Source: Sapria himalayana (Eukaryota; Streptophyta; Magnoliopsida; Malpighiales; Rafflesiaceae). Taken from it: DNA of 64,000 bases. The DNA lies in contig JAREIK010001331.1 of the NCBI GenBank assembly GCA_029783825.1, forward strand, positions 124,137 to 188,136. The letters are read 5' to 3'. This document shows, one piece after another, positions 1 through 12,921 of this stretch. A program made the position numbers and the translations under genes. Each line of letters opens with the position of its first letter. The first letter of the stretch is position 1. Under the pieces are notes generated by a model that was not told the DNA's origin, ran no database searches, and saw nothing but the letters and a program-made list of their open reading frames with translations.

Positions 1-3000
1 TAAAAAATAATTTATATAAATTATATTTGTGTAACTCATAATTTATTTTGTAATTAATATTTATATAAAAATAAACAAATAAATAATTAAATTTGAATAT
101 TTAAAATAAAAATTAAAAAAAATGAGATTTATTCTTTATTATTTAGGATATACCCGTTTAATTTAAATTACATCTGTCTCACTAATAATTTATTTTGTAA
201 TTAATATTATATAAAAATAAACTGATAAATAATTAAAATAAAAATTAAAAATTAAATAGAATAAAAATTAAAATGAAATTTATTATTTATTATTAATGTA
301 TACTAGTTTAATTGTTTAAGTATTTAGATGTTTTTTCATTTAGTAGTTTAGCGATTTGTGTTTTTAGTCATTTAGTGGTTTATAGATTTTATTTAAACAA
401 TAAAATAACTAGAAAAATTCATAATTTTTTCTCATTTTCATAGGTCATAACCTTTGAAAATATAATAATATTTAATATTTTTTGAAATGTGAATAAAATA
501 TTTAGTTATAATAATATTATTAATTATATATCATATAATTTCAATATAAACAATATTATTGCTAGATATTATAATAATGATCAAATATTAAATTAATATA
601 CTATTAATAATAAGATAGATATTAATTAAAAAATATTTACAAACCCCAAATTTATTCAAAATTAAAGTAAAATATATACCTTAATAATAATTTTTAATTT
701 TTAAATTTTTACTTATTTTATAAGCATAAATACTTTTATTGATTAAAAATAAATTATTTAAATTATATTTATCGCACTCATAATTTATTTTGTAATAAAT
801 ATTTCTATAGAAATAAACTAATAAATATTTAAAATTATAATAAATAGAAATAAAAATTAGATTTATTAATTAATATGTAGTATATAGCAGTTTAATTGTT
901 TATGTATTTAGGCATTATTAGAATTTGGAGTTTAGTGATTTAACCATGTATGCATTTAGTGGTTATTGGTTTTATTTAAAAATTAAATAAACAAAAAAAT
1001 TATTTTTATTATTTTTATTTATTTTCAAATTTTATAACCTTTGAAAATATAATAATTTTTAAATCATTTTCAAAAGTGTATTCAATATTAATTTATAATA
1101 ATCATCATATTTATATTTCAAATAAATTCAATATAAATAATTTTATTGATAAATATTCTAATAATGATCAAAAAATAAATTAATAATCTATTATTAATAT
1201 GATAAATATAAATAAAAATATATTTACAAAACCTAAAATGATTCAGAAGGAAAACAAATTATATTACTTTATAATAAATTTTTGTTTTAAAATTTTTTAT
1301 TCTTTTTATTAGTTTATCTATATTTTTTGATGAAATATAATTTATATAAATAATATTTGTCTAACTCATAATTTATATTGTAATTTATATTTAATAAAAA
1401 TAAATGAATAAATAATTAAAATGAATATTTTAAAATATAATTAAAAAAATAATATTGATATTTATTATTTATTATTTTGGGTATACCAGTTTAAAAGGAT
1501 TATCTATTTAGTGTTTTCAAGATTTCGAAGTTATTGACTTAAGTGTTTAGGAATTTAATAGTTTATAGGATTTATTTAAATAATGAAATAACAAAAAAAT
1601 TATGTTTGATATTTTCTCACATTTTCAATGGTTATAACCTTTGAAAATATAATAATTTTAAATTTCTTTAAAATTGTGAATACAATTTTTAGTAATAAGA
1701 ATCATTATAATTATATAAATTATAAACTAAATATAAACAATTTTATTGATAGATATGATATCAATTATCAAAAAATAAATTAATATGCTATTATTAATAT
1801 GATAGATATAAATTAAAATATAATTGCAAAACCTAAAATTATTCAAAATCAAAGTAAAATTTATTACCAAATAATAATTTTTGTTTTTTAGTTTTTGCTT
1901 CTTTTTATAAGCTTATATTTTTTTTTGTGAAAAATAAATTATTTAAATTATATTTAATGTCTACGAGTTTAATGTTTTAAGTGTTTAGGAGCTTTTGTGT
2001 TTAAGAGTTTATAGATTTAAGGGTTTAGGTATTTAGTGCTCTATAAGTTTTATTTAAACAATGATATAACAAAAAAATTATTTTTATTTTTTTTTCTAAT
2101 TTTTTAAGTTTATAACCTTTGAAAATATAAAAATTTCTAAATTTTTTTGAAATGTAAATATAATATTTAGTTATAATTATCTTAATAAATATAAGTCATT
2201 TAAATTCAATATAATAATCACATTGCTAGATATTATAATAATGATAGATAAATAAATTAATAAACTATTATTAATAAGATAAATATTATTTAAAATATAT
2301 TTGCAAAATCTAAATTTATTCAAAATCAAAGTATATATTACTAAATAATAATTTTTTTTAATATTTTGCTTTTTTATAAGTTTATATTTTTGTTATTAAA
2401 AATAAATAATTTAAATTATATTCATCTTCCTCATAATTTATTTTGTAATTTATAATTTATAAAAATAAACTAATAAATAATTAAAATAAATATATAAAAT
2501 TATAATGAATACAAATAAAATTGAGATTTATTATTTATTATTTAGGATATACAGGTTTAATGGTTTAAGTATTTAGGTGTTTTGGGGTTTAGTGATTTAA
2601 GTCTTTAGGCAATAAGTGATTTATAGTTTTTATTTAAAGAATGAATAAATAAAAAATTTAATTTTTTGATTTTTTTTTAATATTTTAAGATTATAACCTT
2701 TGAAAATATAATAATTTTTTAATTTTTTTAAATGCGAATATAATTTTCAGTAATAATAATCTTAATAATTATATTAAATGTAAACTCAATATAAATACTT
2801 TTATTAATAGATATTATAATAATGATCAATAAAACATTAATAAACTATTATTAATAAGAATGATATAAATTAAAATATAATTGCAAAATCTAAAATTATT
2901 CAAAATTAAAATAAAATAAATTACTAAATAATAATATTTTGTTTTGAAAATTTTGCCTCCTTTTATGATCTTATATTTTTTTGATGATAAATAAATTTTT

Positions 3001-3951
3001 AAATTATATCCATCCCACTAATAATTTATTTTGTAATTAATATTTCAATAAAAATAAACTTATAAATAATTTAAATGAACATTTAAAATTATAATGAATA
3101 CTAATAAAAATGAGATTTATTATTTATTATTTAGAGTATACTAATTTAAAGGCTTATGTATTTATGGGCTTCGGGGTTTTGGAGTTTAGTCAATAAGAAT
3201 TTAGGTATTTTGTGGTTTATAGATTTTATTTAAAAAATCTAATAACAATAAATTTATTTTTTTATTTTTTCTTATTTTCAAAAGTTATAACCTTTGAAAA
3301 CTTAATAATTTTTTAATTTGTTTAAAATATGAAAATATTATTTTGTTATAATAATCTAAATAATTATATATTATGTAAATTCAATATAAATAATTTTTTT
3401 ATAGATATTATGATGACGATAATAAAATAAATTAATAAACTTTTTTTAATAAGATAGATATTAAATAAAATTTATTTGCAAACCCTAAAATGATTCAAAA
3501 TCAAAGTAAAATATATTAATAAGATAGATATTAAATAAAACTATTATTAATAAGATATAATATACAGGTTTAAAAGATTATATATTTAGGAGTTTTGGGA
3601 TTTAAGAATTTAGTGATTTAAGTGTTTAGTCATTTAGTAGTTTATAGGTTTTATTTAAAAAATAAAATGACAATTTTTTTTTGTTATTTGTTCTCATTTT
3701 TGAAGGATATAACCTTTGAAAGTATAACAATTTTTAAATTTTTTTTAAATGTGAATACTATATTTAGTTATGTTAATCTTAATAATTATATATCATGTAA
3801 ATTGAATATAATCAATTATATTGATATATATTATTTTAAAGATCATACAAAAGATTAATAAACAATTATTAATAAGATTAATATTGTTTAAAAAATATTT
3901 ACAAAACCTAAAATGATTAAAAATCAAAGTGAAATATTTTACTAAATATTA

Positions 3952-4043
3952 ATTTTAAATTTTTAAATTTTTAAATTTTTAAATTTTTAAATTTTTAAAT
4001 TTTTAAATTTTTAAATTTTTAAATTTTTAAATTTTTAAATTTT
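3952..4043. repeat. 8-bp minisatellite (AAATTTTT)n
   Basis: About eleven near-perfect head-to-tail copies of AAATTTTT lie inside one satellite monomer. The homologous monomer near 32945-32970 has only about three copies, so this tract expanded locally, or contracted there, after the monomers were duplicated. Confidence 0.9.
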
Positions 4044-5880
4044 GTATCCATTTATAAACTTATATATTTTTTGATTAAAAGTGAATTATTTTAATTATAT
4101 TTGTCTCACTATTAATTTATTTTTTAATTTATATTTCTATAAAAATAAACTAAATAATAATTAAAATGTATATATATAATTATAATGAATACTAATAAAA
4201 ATGAGATTTATTATTTATTATTTAGGGTATACCTATTTAATGGTTTAAGTTTATTGTAGTTTTGGGGTTAATGAGTTTATTGATTTATATGTTTACACAT
4301 TTAGGTTTTATTTATTGATTTATAGGTTTTATTTAATCAATGAAATAACAAAAAAATTATTTTTATGAATACAATACTTAGTTATAATAATCTTAATAAT
4401 TATATTTGTTGTAAATTCAATAAAAAAAGTTTTATTAATATATATTATTTTGATGATCAAAAAATAAATTAATAAAATATTATTAATAAGATAGATATTA
4501 AGTAAAATATATTTGTAGATCCCAAAATAATTCAAAATCAAAGTAAATTATATTACTAAATAATATTTTTAATTTTAGAAATTTTGTTTATTTTTATAAG
4601 CTTATATTTTTTTTTCATAAAAAATAATTTATTTAAATTATATATGTCTCACTCATTATTTATTTTGTAATTAATATTTCTATAAAAATAAACTAAGAAA
4701 TAATTAAAATGAATATTTAAAATTATAAAGAATACAAATAAAAATGAGAAATATTATTTATTATTTATTATTTAGGTTATATAGGTTTAATGGTTTAAGT
4801 ATTTAGGGGGTTTTGGGGTTTAAAAGATAGTGATTTAAATGTTTAGGCATTTATTGGTTTATAAGTTTTATTTAAATAATAAAATAATAAAAAAATTATT
4901 TTTGTGATTTTTTATCATTTTGAAGTTTATAACCTTTGAAAATATAATAAATTTTAAATTTTTTTCAATTGTAAATATAATATTTAGTTATAATAATCTT
5001 AATAATTATAAGACATTTAAATTCAATATAAATAATTTTATTGTTAGATATAATAAAATTTATTAAATAATAAATTAATAAACTATTCTTAATAAGATTG
5101 ATAGCATTTAAAATATAATTGCAAAACCTATATATAATGATTCAAAATCAAAGTAAAATTCTTTACTAAATAATAATTTTTTGTTTTTAAATTTTTACTT
5201 CTTTTTATAAGCTTATTAATTTTTGATTAAAAAATAAATTATTAAAATTATAGTTGTCTCGCTCATTATTTAATTTGTAATTAATATTTATATAAAAAAT
5301 AAACAAATAAATAATTAAATTGAATATTTAAAATTATAATGAATACTAATAAAAATTAGATTTATGATTTATTATTTGGACTATACTAATTTAATGTTTT
5401 AAGTATTTATGGGCTTCGGGGTTTAGGAGTTTAGTCATTTTAGAATTTAGTCATTTTAGAATTTAGTCATTTAGTGGTTTATAGGTTTTATATAAATTAT
5501 AAAATAATAAAAAATTTATTTTTGTTATTTTTTTAATTTTTGAATGTTATAACCTTTAAAAATATAATAATTTATAATTCTTTTATTGAAAAGTAAATAT
5601 TATATGAAGTTATAATAATCATAATAGTTATATATCATATAAATTCAATATAAACAATTTTATTGATATATATTATAATAATGATGAAAAATATATATAA
5701 GCCTATATATTTAGTTATAATAATCATTATATTTATATATCATATAAATTCAATATAAACAATATCATTGATAAATTTTCTAATAATTATAAAAAAATAA
5801 ATTAATAATCTATAATTAATAAGATAGATATCAATTAAAATATAATTACAAAACCTATAATGATTTAAAAGCAAAGCAAA

Positions 5881-5985
5881 TTATATTATTGTTTATCTAT
5901 ATTTTTAATTTTTTTTTCTTTTATATTATTGTTTATCTATAAATTATATTATTGTTTATCTAATAATGAGCAAATTATATTATTT
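5881..5985. repeat. Local short tandem duplication in satellite
   Basis: A motif of about 20 bp (TTATATTATTGTTTATCTAT) occurs three times, near 5881, 5921 and 5943, with a fourth partial copy near 5974. It interrupts the normal monomer sequence and looks like local slippage or microhomology repair. No function is visible. Confidence 0.6.
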
Positions 5986-7412
5986 TTTATTTATATAAAC
6001 TTTAAAATATAATTAAAATATATAATAATTTTTTCTTTTTAATTTTTTTTTATTTTAATAAGTTTATCCATATTTTTATAATGAAAAATAATATATAAAA
6101 TTTTTTTGTCTAACTAATAATTTATTTTTTAATTAATATTTATATAAAAATAAACATATAAATAATTAAAATGAATATTTAAAATAATAATAAAAAATGA
6201 GATTTATTCTTTATTATTTAGGGTATACTAGTTTAATTTAAAATAAATCAGTCTCACTAATAATTTATTTTGTAATTAATATTTCAATAAAAATAAACTG
6301 ATAAATAATTAAAATAAAAATTAAAATTATACTGAATAATTAAAATAATTTATTTTGTTTCTCTCTCAACTCTAGAATGATTCATAAGCTCTAACCAAAA
6401 TAATATGAGCTTTTACTTTATCTTTATTATATCTCATAATATTTGATGTTGAATCACTGGGCTATCAAAGGTAATTTGACTCATGTACGCTAAAAAAACT
6501 AAACCAAAGTTGTACCACTATGTGTTGAAATAGCTAGTTGTTGAGGATGCTATTTATATTGATTATTGTAATTTCTTCTAAAATATCTCTCATGCACACA
6601 CTCAAAGCAATTTTTTTAAAACATAGTTCACCTCTAAAAAAATAATCACCTTGTAGCCTATCAGAACAAACTAGCCTAAGGGTGGTTTGGGCATGGCAAG
6701 ATGTATGGGCTCTCTTTCAATCAAGAATCAAAAAAATTTATTTTATTGGCATGTCTAAGCCTTTTTTTTATATCCTCATGGATATGAAAAGTATTATTCT
6801 TTTTTTTTTATATTAAATGAGTTATGTATAAAAGCTCATAATACCCAAAGAGGTGTAAATGAATAATATTTAAATGTATACAAGGTTTTAATCATTGCTC
6901 AAAATTTTAGTCTTGCATATTGACACTTGAGGTCACAAAATTAAAGGAAAAAGTCATGGTAATATTTTTAATCCCAAGAATTTTAGCTATATAAAGTTAT
7001 AAAGAGTAGTACTCGAGCTTTAACTATTTCTAGGGTCATGACTTTTGCTCTTGAGGAATGTCAAAAGTTACAATCATTCTTAGTGCAATGACTTTGCAAT
7101 ATAAAAATAAAATGCAGAAGCTATGGTCATATCCAATAATGTGACCCAGTATTATAGTGATTAAATATGTATTCATGATTATTCTTATTGCCATAACAAT
7201 ATGTTCAATAGAGAGACACAAGTTAAGGCATATTCTCATCGATATGATTTTGTGTTCTAGAGACAAAATATACAATCATGACCATTGCTAATGCTACAAT
7301 AATCTAAAGCAAGAAAGTGGCTGAATCCATAACTCACCCCTTGAATCATGACTTTGTGTTAGATATACATAAAGATAAATCTGTGGCATTCCTAAAAGTC
7401 CAAAACATGAGA

Positions 7413-7481
7413 TTTAGGATTTAGGGTTTATGGGTTAGGTTTATAGTTTATGGTTTAAGGTTTAGGATTTAAAGTTTAAAG
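7413..7481 (+). repeat. Degenerate telomere-like (TTTAGGG) repeats in A1
   Basis: About ten 7-bp units close to TTTAGGG (TTTAGGA, TTTAGGG, TTTATGG, TTAAGGT and similar) run directly up to the T-run at 7482. TTTAGGG is the Arabidopsis-type plant telomere repeat. The tract is also present in A2 and A3. Confidence 0.7.
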
Positions 7482-8778
7482 TTTTTGGTTTTTTTTGTTT
7501 TTTTTATTGGGAAATACACACTTTATTTATCATTTAGGCATACAACTTACAAGAGACAAAAATGCTAACTAATTTATGCTAGCCCACCAAATCCGATGCA
7601 CCTTAATGATTCTATGAATAAAATACATAAAAAAACATAATCCCTAATAATTCCAAGTGTACAAATACAACTAAAATCACCTAGCATTCCCAGACTTGAG
7701 AGTTGACATTGAGTCATTATGCACACTGCGTCCTTTCCATTCGGATTTGTCCTAGCCTTTGGGAGGAACCTGAATGATGCACTATATTAAAACAATGCAA
7801 ATATAAGATTGTGCATGTGTGTGAAATGTAGTATCAAGCATTTGCCTATGTCATTGCTATGCAATGAAATACATTTAAAACTGAATACCCATAAATCCAC
7901 AAGTCCAGATCTACGGCACTTTGTCAATTCATTCTCACCACTTAATTTCACATTCTTTTGCTCCAATGATCCTCAAAAGAGTATCTCTTGGGTTAGAATG
8001 TTTCCTCCTCGACCTCCAAGAAGTAGCTATTTGTTGCACCGACAAAATATCAAAAAATATGCATGCAACGGTGTGCATGTGTGATGATGTCCATCTCATA
8101 GTCTAATTATCTACGCGTACAACCAAGATAGAATTCAAGTAAAATTACAAAATGCTATAAAGATGGGTCTTATGCTTCTGGGAGTGTAGCATCCCCTAAT
8201 GTGTATTTACAAAATGCATTAATGGGCCCCACTTAGAGATACTCATGGGTCCAGTTGCCCTCATTGCATGCTACATAGAGAACATACAAGATTTTGTGTG
8301 TGAGTATGTCATGATCCGTCTCTACAAGTACATGATGTATACAAAGTCCAAAATACAAATAAGACTACAAACATAAACTACAAGTTTGAATCTTTCGCTC
8401 CTATGTGGGTGGTCTGGACTCAATTGCTTACTGGCCCTGCTTGGTGATGCTTCAGATTTTGGCGGTTCTCCAATTAATCATGGAATACCTGCTACTCTTG
8501 TTGGGCGGTGGTTGGGTGCCCTCTATGCTGCCTGATAGGTCTAGTGGGACCCACTTCTAGCAACTTCTAGGTTTACTCCCGACCACTTTTCTCGGTCTCG
8601 TTAGTTGTCTGAATGTTATCATCCCGACTTGCTAGTGGGGCCCTCTACAAGCTGGTGGCTCATAATTCTGGCTGCTTCCAGGACTTCCTGGCCCCTCTAA
8701 ATGCTACACCAAAATGGACTAGAATATTTGCACGTGTGTACTGTGGTCCGTCGCTATGTGTGTGTGGTTCAGCAGTAT
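7482..8778 (-). other. Possible retroposed polyadenylated transcript in A1
   Basis: Read on the minus strand, the sequence runs from about 8778 down to a poly(A)-like tract at 7506-7482. A canonical AATAAA lies at 7527-7522, about 16 bases before the tract. That is the layout of a cDNA copy of an mRNA 3' end. The body has moderate G+C but no conserved reading frame on either strand. The plus-strand frame at 7809-8084 is open in A1 and A2 but broken in A3. It could be a processed pseudogene 3'UTR, a non-autonomous retroelement or a piece of a larger retrotransposon. The source is not recognised and no convincing target duplication is seen. Confidence 0.4.
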
Positions 8779-11622
8779 TAGGGTTTAGGAGTTTAGTAAT
8801 TTAAGTATTTAGGTATTTTGTGGTTTATAGGTTTTATTTAAATAATTAAATAACAAAAAAATTATTTTTCTGATTTTTTTTTTCATTTTAAAGGTTATAA
8901 CCATTGAAAATATTATAATTTGTAATTTTTTTTAAATGTTAATACAAATTTAATTATAATAATAATACAAATTAAATATCATGTAAATTCAATAAAATAA
9001 TTTTATTGATCAGTATTATAATACTAATCATAAAATAGATTAATAAACTATTATTAATAAGATAGATAAAAATTAAAATATATTTGCAAAACCTAAAACG
9101 ATTCAAAATCAAAGTAAAATATATTACTATATAATAATTTTTTATTTTTAAATTTTTCATTCTTTTTATAAGCTTATAAATTTTTTTGATGAAGATAATT
9201 TATTTAAATTATATTTGTCTCATTCATAATTTTATTTTGCAATTAATATTCTATAAAAAGAAACTAATAAATAATCAAAATGAATATTAAAATTATAATG
9301 AATACAAATAAAAATGAGATTTATGATTAATTATTTAGGGTATACCGGTTTAATGGTTTAAGTATTTAAGAGTTTAGTGATTTAAGTGTTTAGGCATTTA
9401 GTAGTTTATATCTTTTATTGAAATAATGAAATAACAAAAAAATTATTTTTAAAATTTTTTATCAATATTGAATGTTATAACCTTTATAAATATAATAATT
9501 TTTAAATTTTTTTCAAATGTGAATACAATATTTAGTTATAATAAACATAATAATTATATATCATGTAAATTAAAAATAAATAATTTTATTGATAGATATT
9601 AATAACCTAAATATAAATATAAATATAATAATGATCAAAAAATAAATTAAGTAACTATTATTTATTGATAAATATTTATATATTATTTATAAATAATTAA
9701 ACCTTTAAAGATGGTTTAAATGTAAGTATTTAAGAGTTTTGGGGTTTAGGAGTTTAATGATTTAAGCGTTTAGGCATTTAGTTGTTTATAGGTTTTATAT
9801 AAACAATAAAATAACAATAAATTTATTTTTGTGATTATCTAATTTTCAAAGATGATAACCTCTAAAAATATAATAATTTTTAGATTATTTACAAATGTAA
9901 ATATAATATTTAGTTATAATAATCTTTATAATTATATATCATGTAAATTCAATATAAACAATTTTATTGATAAATATTCTAATTATGATCAAAAAATAAA
10001 TTAATAATCTATTATTAATAAGATTGATATCAATTAAAATATAGTTACAAAACCTAAAATGATTCAGAAGCAAAGCAAAATATATTACTATATAATAATT
10101 TTTTGTTTTGAAAATTTTTTTCATTAAGTAAGTTTATCTATAATTTTTTGATGAAAAATAATTTATATAAATTATATTTGTATAACTCAATTTATTTTGT
10201 AATTAATATTTACATATAAATAAACAAATAAATAATTAAAATAAATATTTAAAATTATAATGAAAAAAAATGAGATTTATTATTTATTATTTAGGGATAC
10301 TATTTTAATTTAAATTAGATATGTCTCACTAATAATTTATTTTGTAATTAATATTTCTACAAAAATAAACTTAAAAATAATTAAAATAAAATTTTGAAAT
10401 TATACTGAATAAAATTTAAAATGAGATTTATGATTTATTATTACTGTACACCAGTTTAATGGTTTAAGTATTTAGAAGTTTTTTCGTTTAGGATTTTAGC
10501 GATTTATGTTATTAGACTTTTAGTGGTTTATACATTTTATTTAAAAAAATAAAATATCAAAAAAATTTGTTATAATTTTTTTCTCATTTCATAGGTTATA
10601 ACCTTTTAAAATAAAATAATATTTAAAATTTTTTGAAATGTGAATACAATACTTAGTTATAATAATATTAATAATAATATATCATATAAATTCAATAAAC
10701 AATTTTATTGATATATATTATAATAATGATCAAAATTAAATTTATAAACTATTGATATTAAGATAGATATTAATTAAAAAATAATTACAAAACCCAAATT
10801 GATTCAAAATTATGGTAAAATATATTTCTCGATAACAATTTTTAATTTTTAAATTTTTACTTCTTTTATCATCATATATATTTTTTAAATTATATTTGTC
10901 GCACTCATAATTTATTTTGTAATTAATAATTTTATAAAAATAAACGAATAAATAATTAAAATGAATATTTTAAATTATAATGAAAAAAATAATATTGAGA
11001 TTTATTATTTATTATTAAAGGTATACCGATTTAAAATGATTATCTATTTAGGGTTTTCGAGATTGAGGAGTTATTGATTTAAGTATTTAGGCATTTAGTG
11101 GTTTATTGGATTTATTTAAACAATGAAATAACAAAAAAATTATTTTTGTTATTTTTTCACATTTTTAAAGGTTATAATATTTGAAAATATAATAATTTTA
11201 GAATTTTTTTAAAATGTGAATAAAATATTTAGTAATATTAATCATTATAATTATATATAATATAAACTAATTATAAATAATTTTATTGATAGATATGATA
11301 TCAATTATCAAAAAATAAACTAATAAACTTTTATTAATATGATAGATATAAATTAAAATATAATTACAAAACCTAAAATGATTCAAAATCAAAGTAAAAT
11401 TTATTACTAAATAATAATTTTTTGTTTTTAAATTTGTACTTCTTTTTATAAGATTATATTTTTTTTATTAAAAGTAAATTATTAATATTATATTTTTCTG
11501 ACTAATTATTTATTTTAATTAATATTTATATAAAAAATAAACTTATAAATATTTAAAATGAATATTTAAATTTATAATGAATACAAATTAAAATGAAATT
11601 TAAGATTTATTATTGCTGTATA
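8779..11622 (+). repeat. Satellite array, block 2
   Basis: Dyad cores start near 8885, 9465, 9843, 10586 and 11162. The opening block (8784-8839) shows the octamer substructure very clearly. A short monomer of about 378 bp lies between 9465 and 9843 and includes a local AAATATAAAT-type expansion near 9600-9630. The same short monomer and expansion recur near 50029-50420, which helps show that this block and 49.3-52.8 kb are homologous. A long variant spans 9843-10586. Confidence 0.92.
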
Positions 11623-12188
11623 TGTAATTTATTTTTTGATAATCTGTTTGTATAACCAAATATTTTTTCTTTTTTAATATTTTCATGTAAGTGCAGGAAA
11701 GAAAATAGTAAGAGGCCAGGGATGCAGCAGTAGCATAATAATGGAGGTCTCGTTGAATGGACAGCGAGCGAAAATTGGAGCAGAGCCTGACCCGTCTCAT
11801 GATCCGACCCGCTCTGGTTAAATGAGCGGAGAAAATTTTTAATATAAAATGTTCTGTAATTTTATTTTCGGGTGGCTATTTTTGGACCCATGGAATTGTT
11901 CATCGTCTCTCTCTCTCTTCTCTCTGTGCGATATATCACGACTATTTTGTGTGCTACATACTGTAAGACATTTCTGTTGATTTAATCTGTAACGCATAAG
12001 CATTTTCTGGTGGATTTAGCTAGTCGTACTGAGCGACTAGCGAACCACATTATTTTTGGCGTTTATTTCTCATTTTTTGATTCTATCACGGATGGTTGAT
12101 GAATTGGGATATATATATTGCTTGTTTTCTGTTGTTTCTATGTTTCTCTATCTAAATCTCACTACCATGGAAGCACAATTGCCCAGCA
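11623..12188 (+). repeat. Insert B, copy 1 (possible captured gene 5' region)
   Basis: This is a 566-bp non-satellite segment with balanced base composition, with homologues at 12922 and 52773. It contains a pyrimidine-rich ATG-AAG-type stretch ending in TGCAGGA (like a 3' splice site, near 11685-11699), a (CT)n microsatellite near 11907-11930, a short hairpin (12019-12041) and, near the right end, ACCATGGAAGCAC (about 12163), a good plant start-codon context followed by a few sense codons. This could be the promoter, 5'UTR and start of a host gene carried into the satellite, but the parent gene is not recognised and no TIRs are present. The right junction differs from that of B2 and B3, consistent with unequal exchange. 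Confidence 0.65.
12019..12041. other. Small hairpin in insert B1
   Basis: GCTAGTCG and CGACTAGC form perfect 8-bp arms around a 7-base loop (TACTGAG). B2 and B3 keep the sequence with arm mismatches, so the hairpin is not under obvious constraint. Confidence 0.5.
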
Positions 12189-12921
12189 TTTATATTTGTC
12201 TAACTCAATTTATTCTGTAATTAATAATTATATAATAATAAACGAATAAATAATAAAAATGAATATTTTAAATTATAATTAAAAAATAATATTGAGATTT
12301 ATTATTTATTATTTAGGGTATACCGGTTTAAAATGGTTATCTATTTAGGTTTTTCGAGATTTAAAAGTTATTGATTTAAGTATTTAGGCATTTAGTAGTT
12401 TATAGGATTTATTTAAACAATGAAATAACAAAAAAATTATTTTTGTTATTTTCACATTTTCAAAGGTTATAACATTTGAAAATATAATAATTTTAAAATT
12501 TTTTTAAAATGTGAATAAAATATTTAGTAATATTTATCATTATAAATATATATAATATAAACTAATTATAGATAATTTTATTGATAGATATGATATCATT
12601 TTTCAAAAAATAAATTAATAAACTATTATTAATATGATAGATATAAATTAAAATATAATTACTAAACCTAAAATGATTCAAAATCAATGTAAAATTTATT
12701 ACAAAATAATAATTTTTTGTTTTTAAATTTTTACATCTTTTTATAAGATTATATATTTTTTTTATTAAAAGTCAATTATTAATATTATATTTATCCGACT
12801 AATTATTTATTTTGTAATTAATACTTATATAAAAAATAAACTAATAAATTTTTAAAATGAATATTTAAAATTATAATGAATACAAATTAAAATGAGATTT
12901 AAGATTTATTATTGCTGTATA
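12189..12921 (+). repeat. Satellite spacer between B1 and B2
   Basis: A bit more than one monomer, with its dyad core near 12457. It resembles the satellite just upstream of B1 (10890-11622) and of B3 (52030-52772). That makes 11623-12921 and 12922 onward a tandem duplication of about 1.3 kb of [insert B + satellite]. Confidence 0.85.

Larger units (their letters stand above)
1..6338 (+). repeat. AT-rich ~600-bp satellite array, block 1
   Basis: This is a tandem array of diverged monomers. The 26-bp dyad cores start near 435, 1022, 1622, 2100, 2681, 3275, 3697, 4917 and 5537, mostly 480-600 bp apart. I call plus the reading in which the TTTAGNNN octamer block comes before the dyad. A monomer around 4250-4560 has lost its dyad, and another near 5690 is fused to its neighbour by deletion. 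Several subtypes (for example near 1500, 1990 and 2560) recur in the same order near 15360, 15900 and 16480, which shows higher-order repetition. The short open frames here are AT-rich chance frames, not genes. Confidence 0.93.
6339..8778. repeat. Insert A, copy 1 (composite, non-satellite)
   Basis: This is a stretch of about 2.4 kb with clearly higher G+C than the satellite. It starts just after a satellite ACTGAATA and returns to satellite at the TTTAGGAG block near 8780. Homologous copies start at 35613 and 46849 with the same left junction, so one insertion was later duplicated. The left part (6339-7400) is unrecognised low-complexity sequence with recurring ATCATGAC/GTCATGAC motifs. A degenerate TTTAGGG-like tract follows, then a T-run, then about 1.27 kb that reads on the minus strand like the 3' part of a polyadenylated transcript. 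No TIR, LTR or Helitron ends were found. Its open frames are not preserved in all three copies, so I do not call a protein. Confidence 0.75.

Noticed and set aside
1..6338. Organellar or endosymbiont DNA, because of the extreme A+T content
   Set aside because: No organellar or bacterial genes or tRNAs were found, and the sequence is a nuclear-style tandem satellite with plant hAT transposons.
7036..7275. Minus-strand 79-residue frame in A1, with a counterpart at 36308-36538 in A2
   Set aside because: A3 (about 47530-47770) has indels that break it; there is no recognisable motif and the base composition is that of the surrounding non-coding sequence.
7809..8106. Plus-strand frames in insert A (7809-8084, 37148-37432, 48366-48551) as a possible conserved protein
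   Set aside because: Open in A1 and A2 but ended early and altered in A3, no known domain, and the stronger reading of the region is a polyadenylated transcript on the opposite strand.
6339..8778. Insert A as a Helitron, LTR retrotransposon or TIR element
   Set aside because: No CTRR end with hairpin, no long direct repeats with TG...CA ends, no terminal inverted repeats, and no clear target duplication at the satellite junctions.
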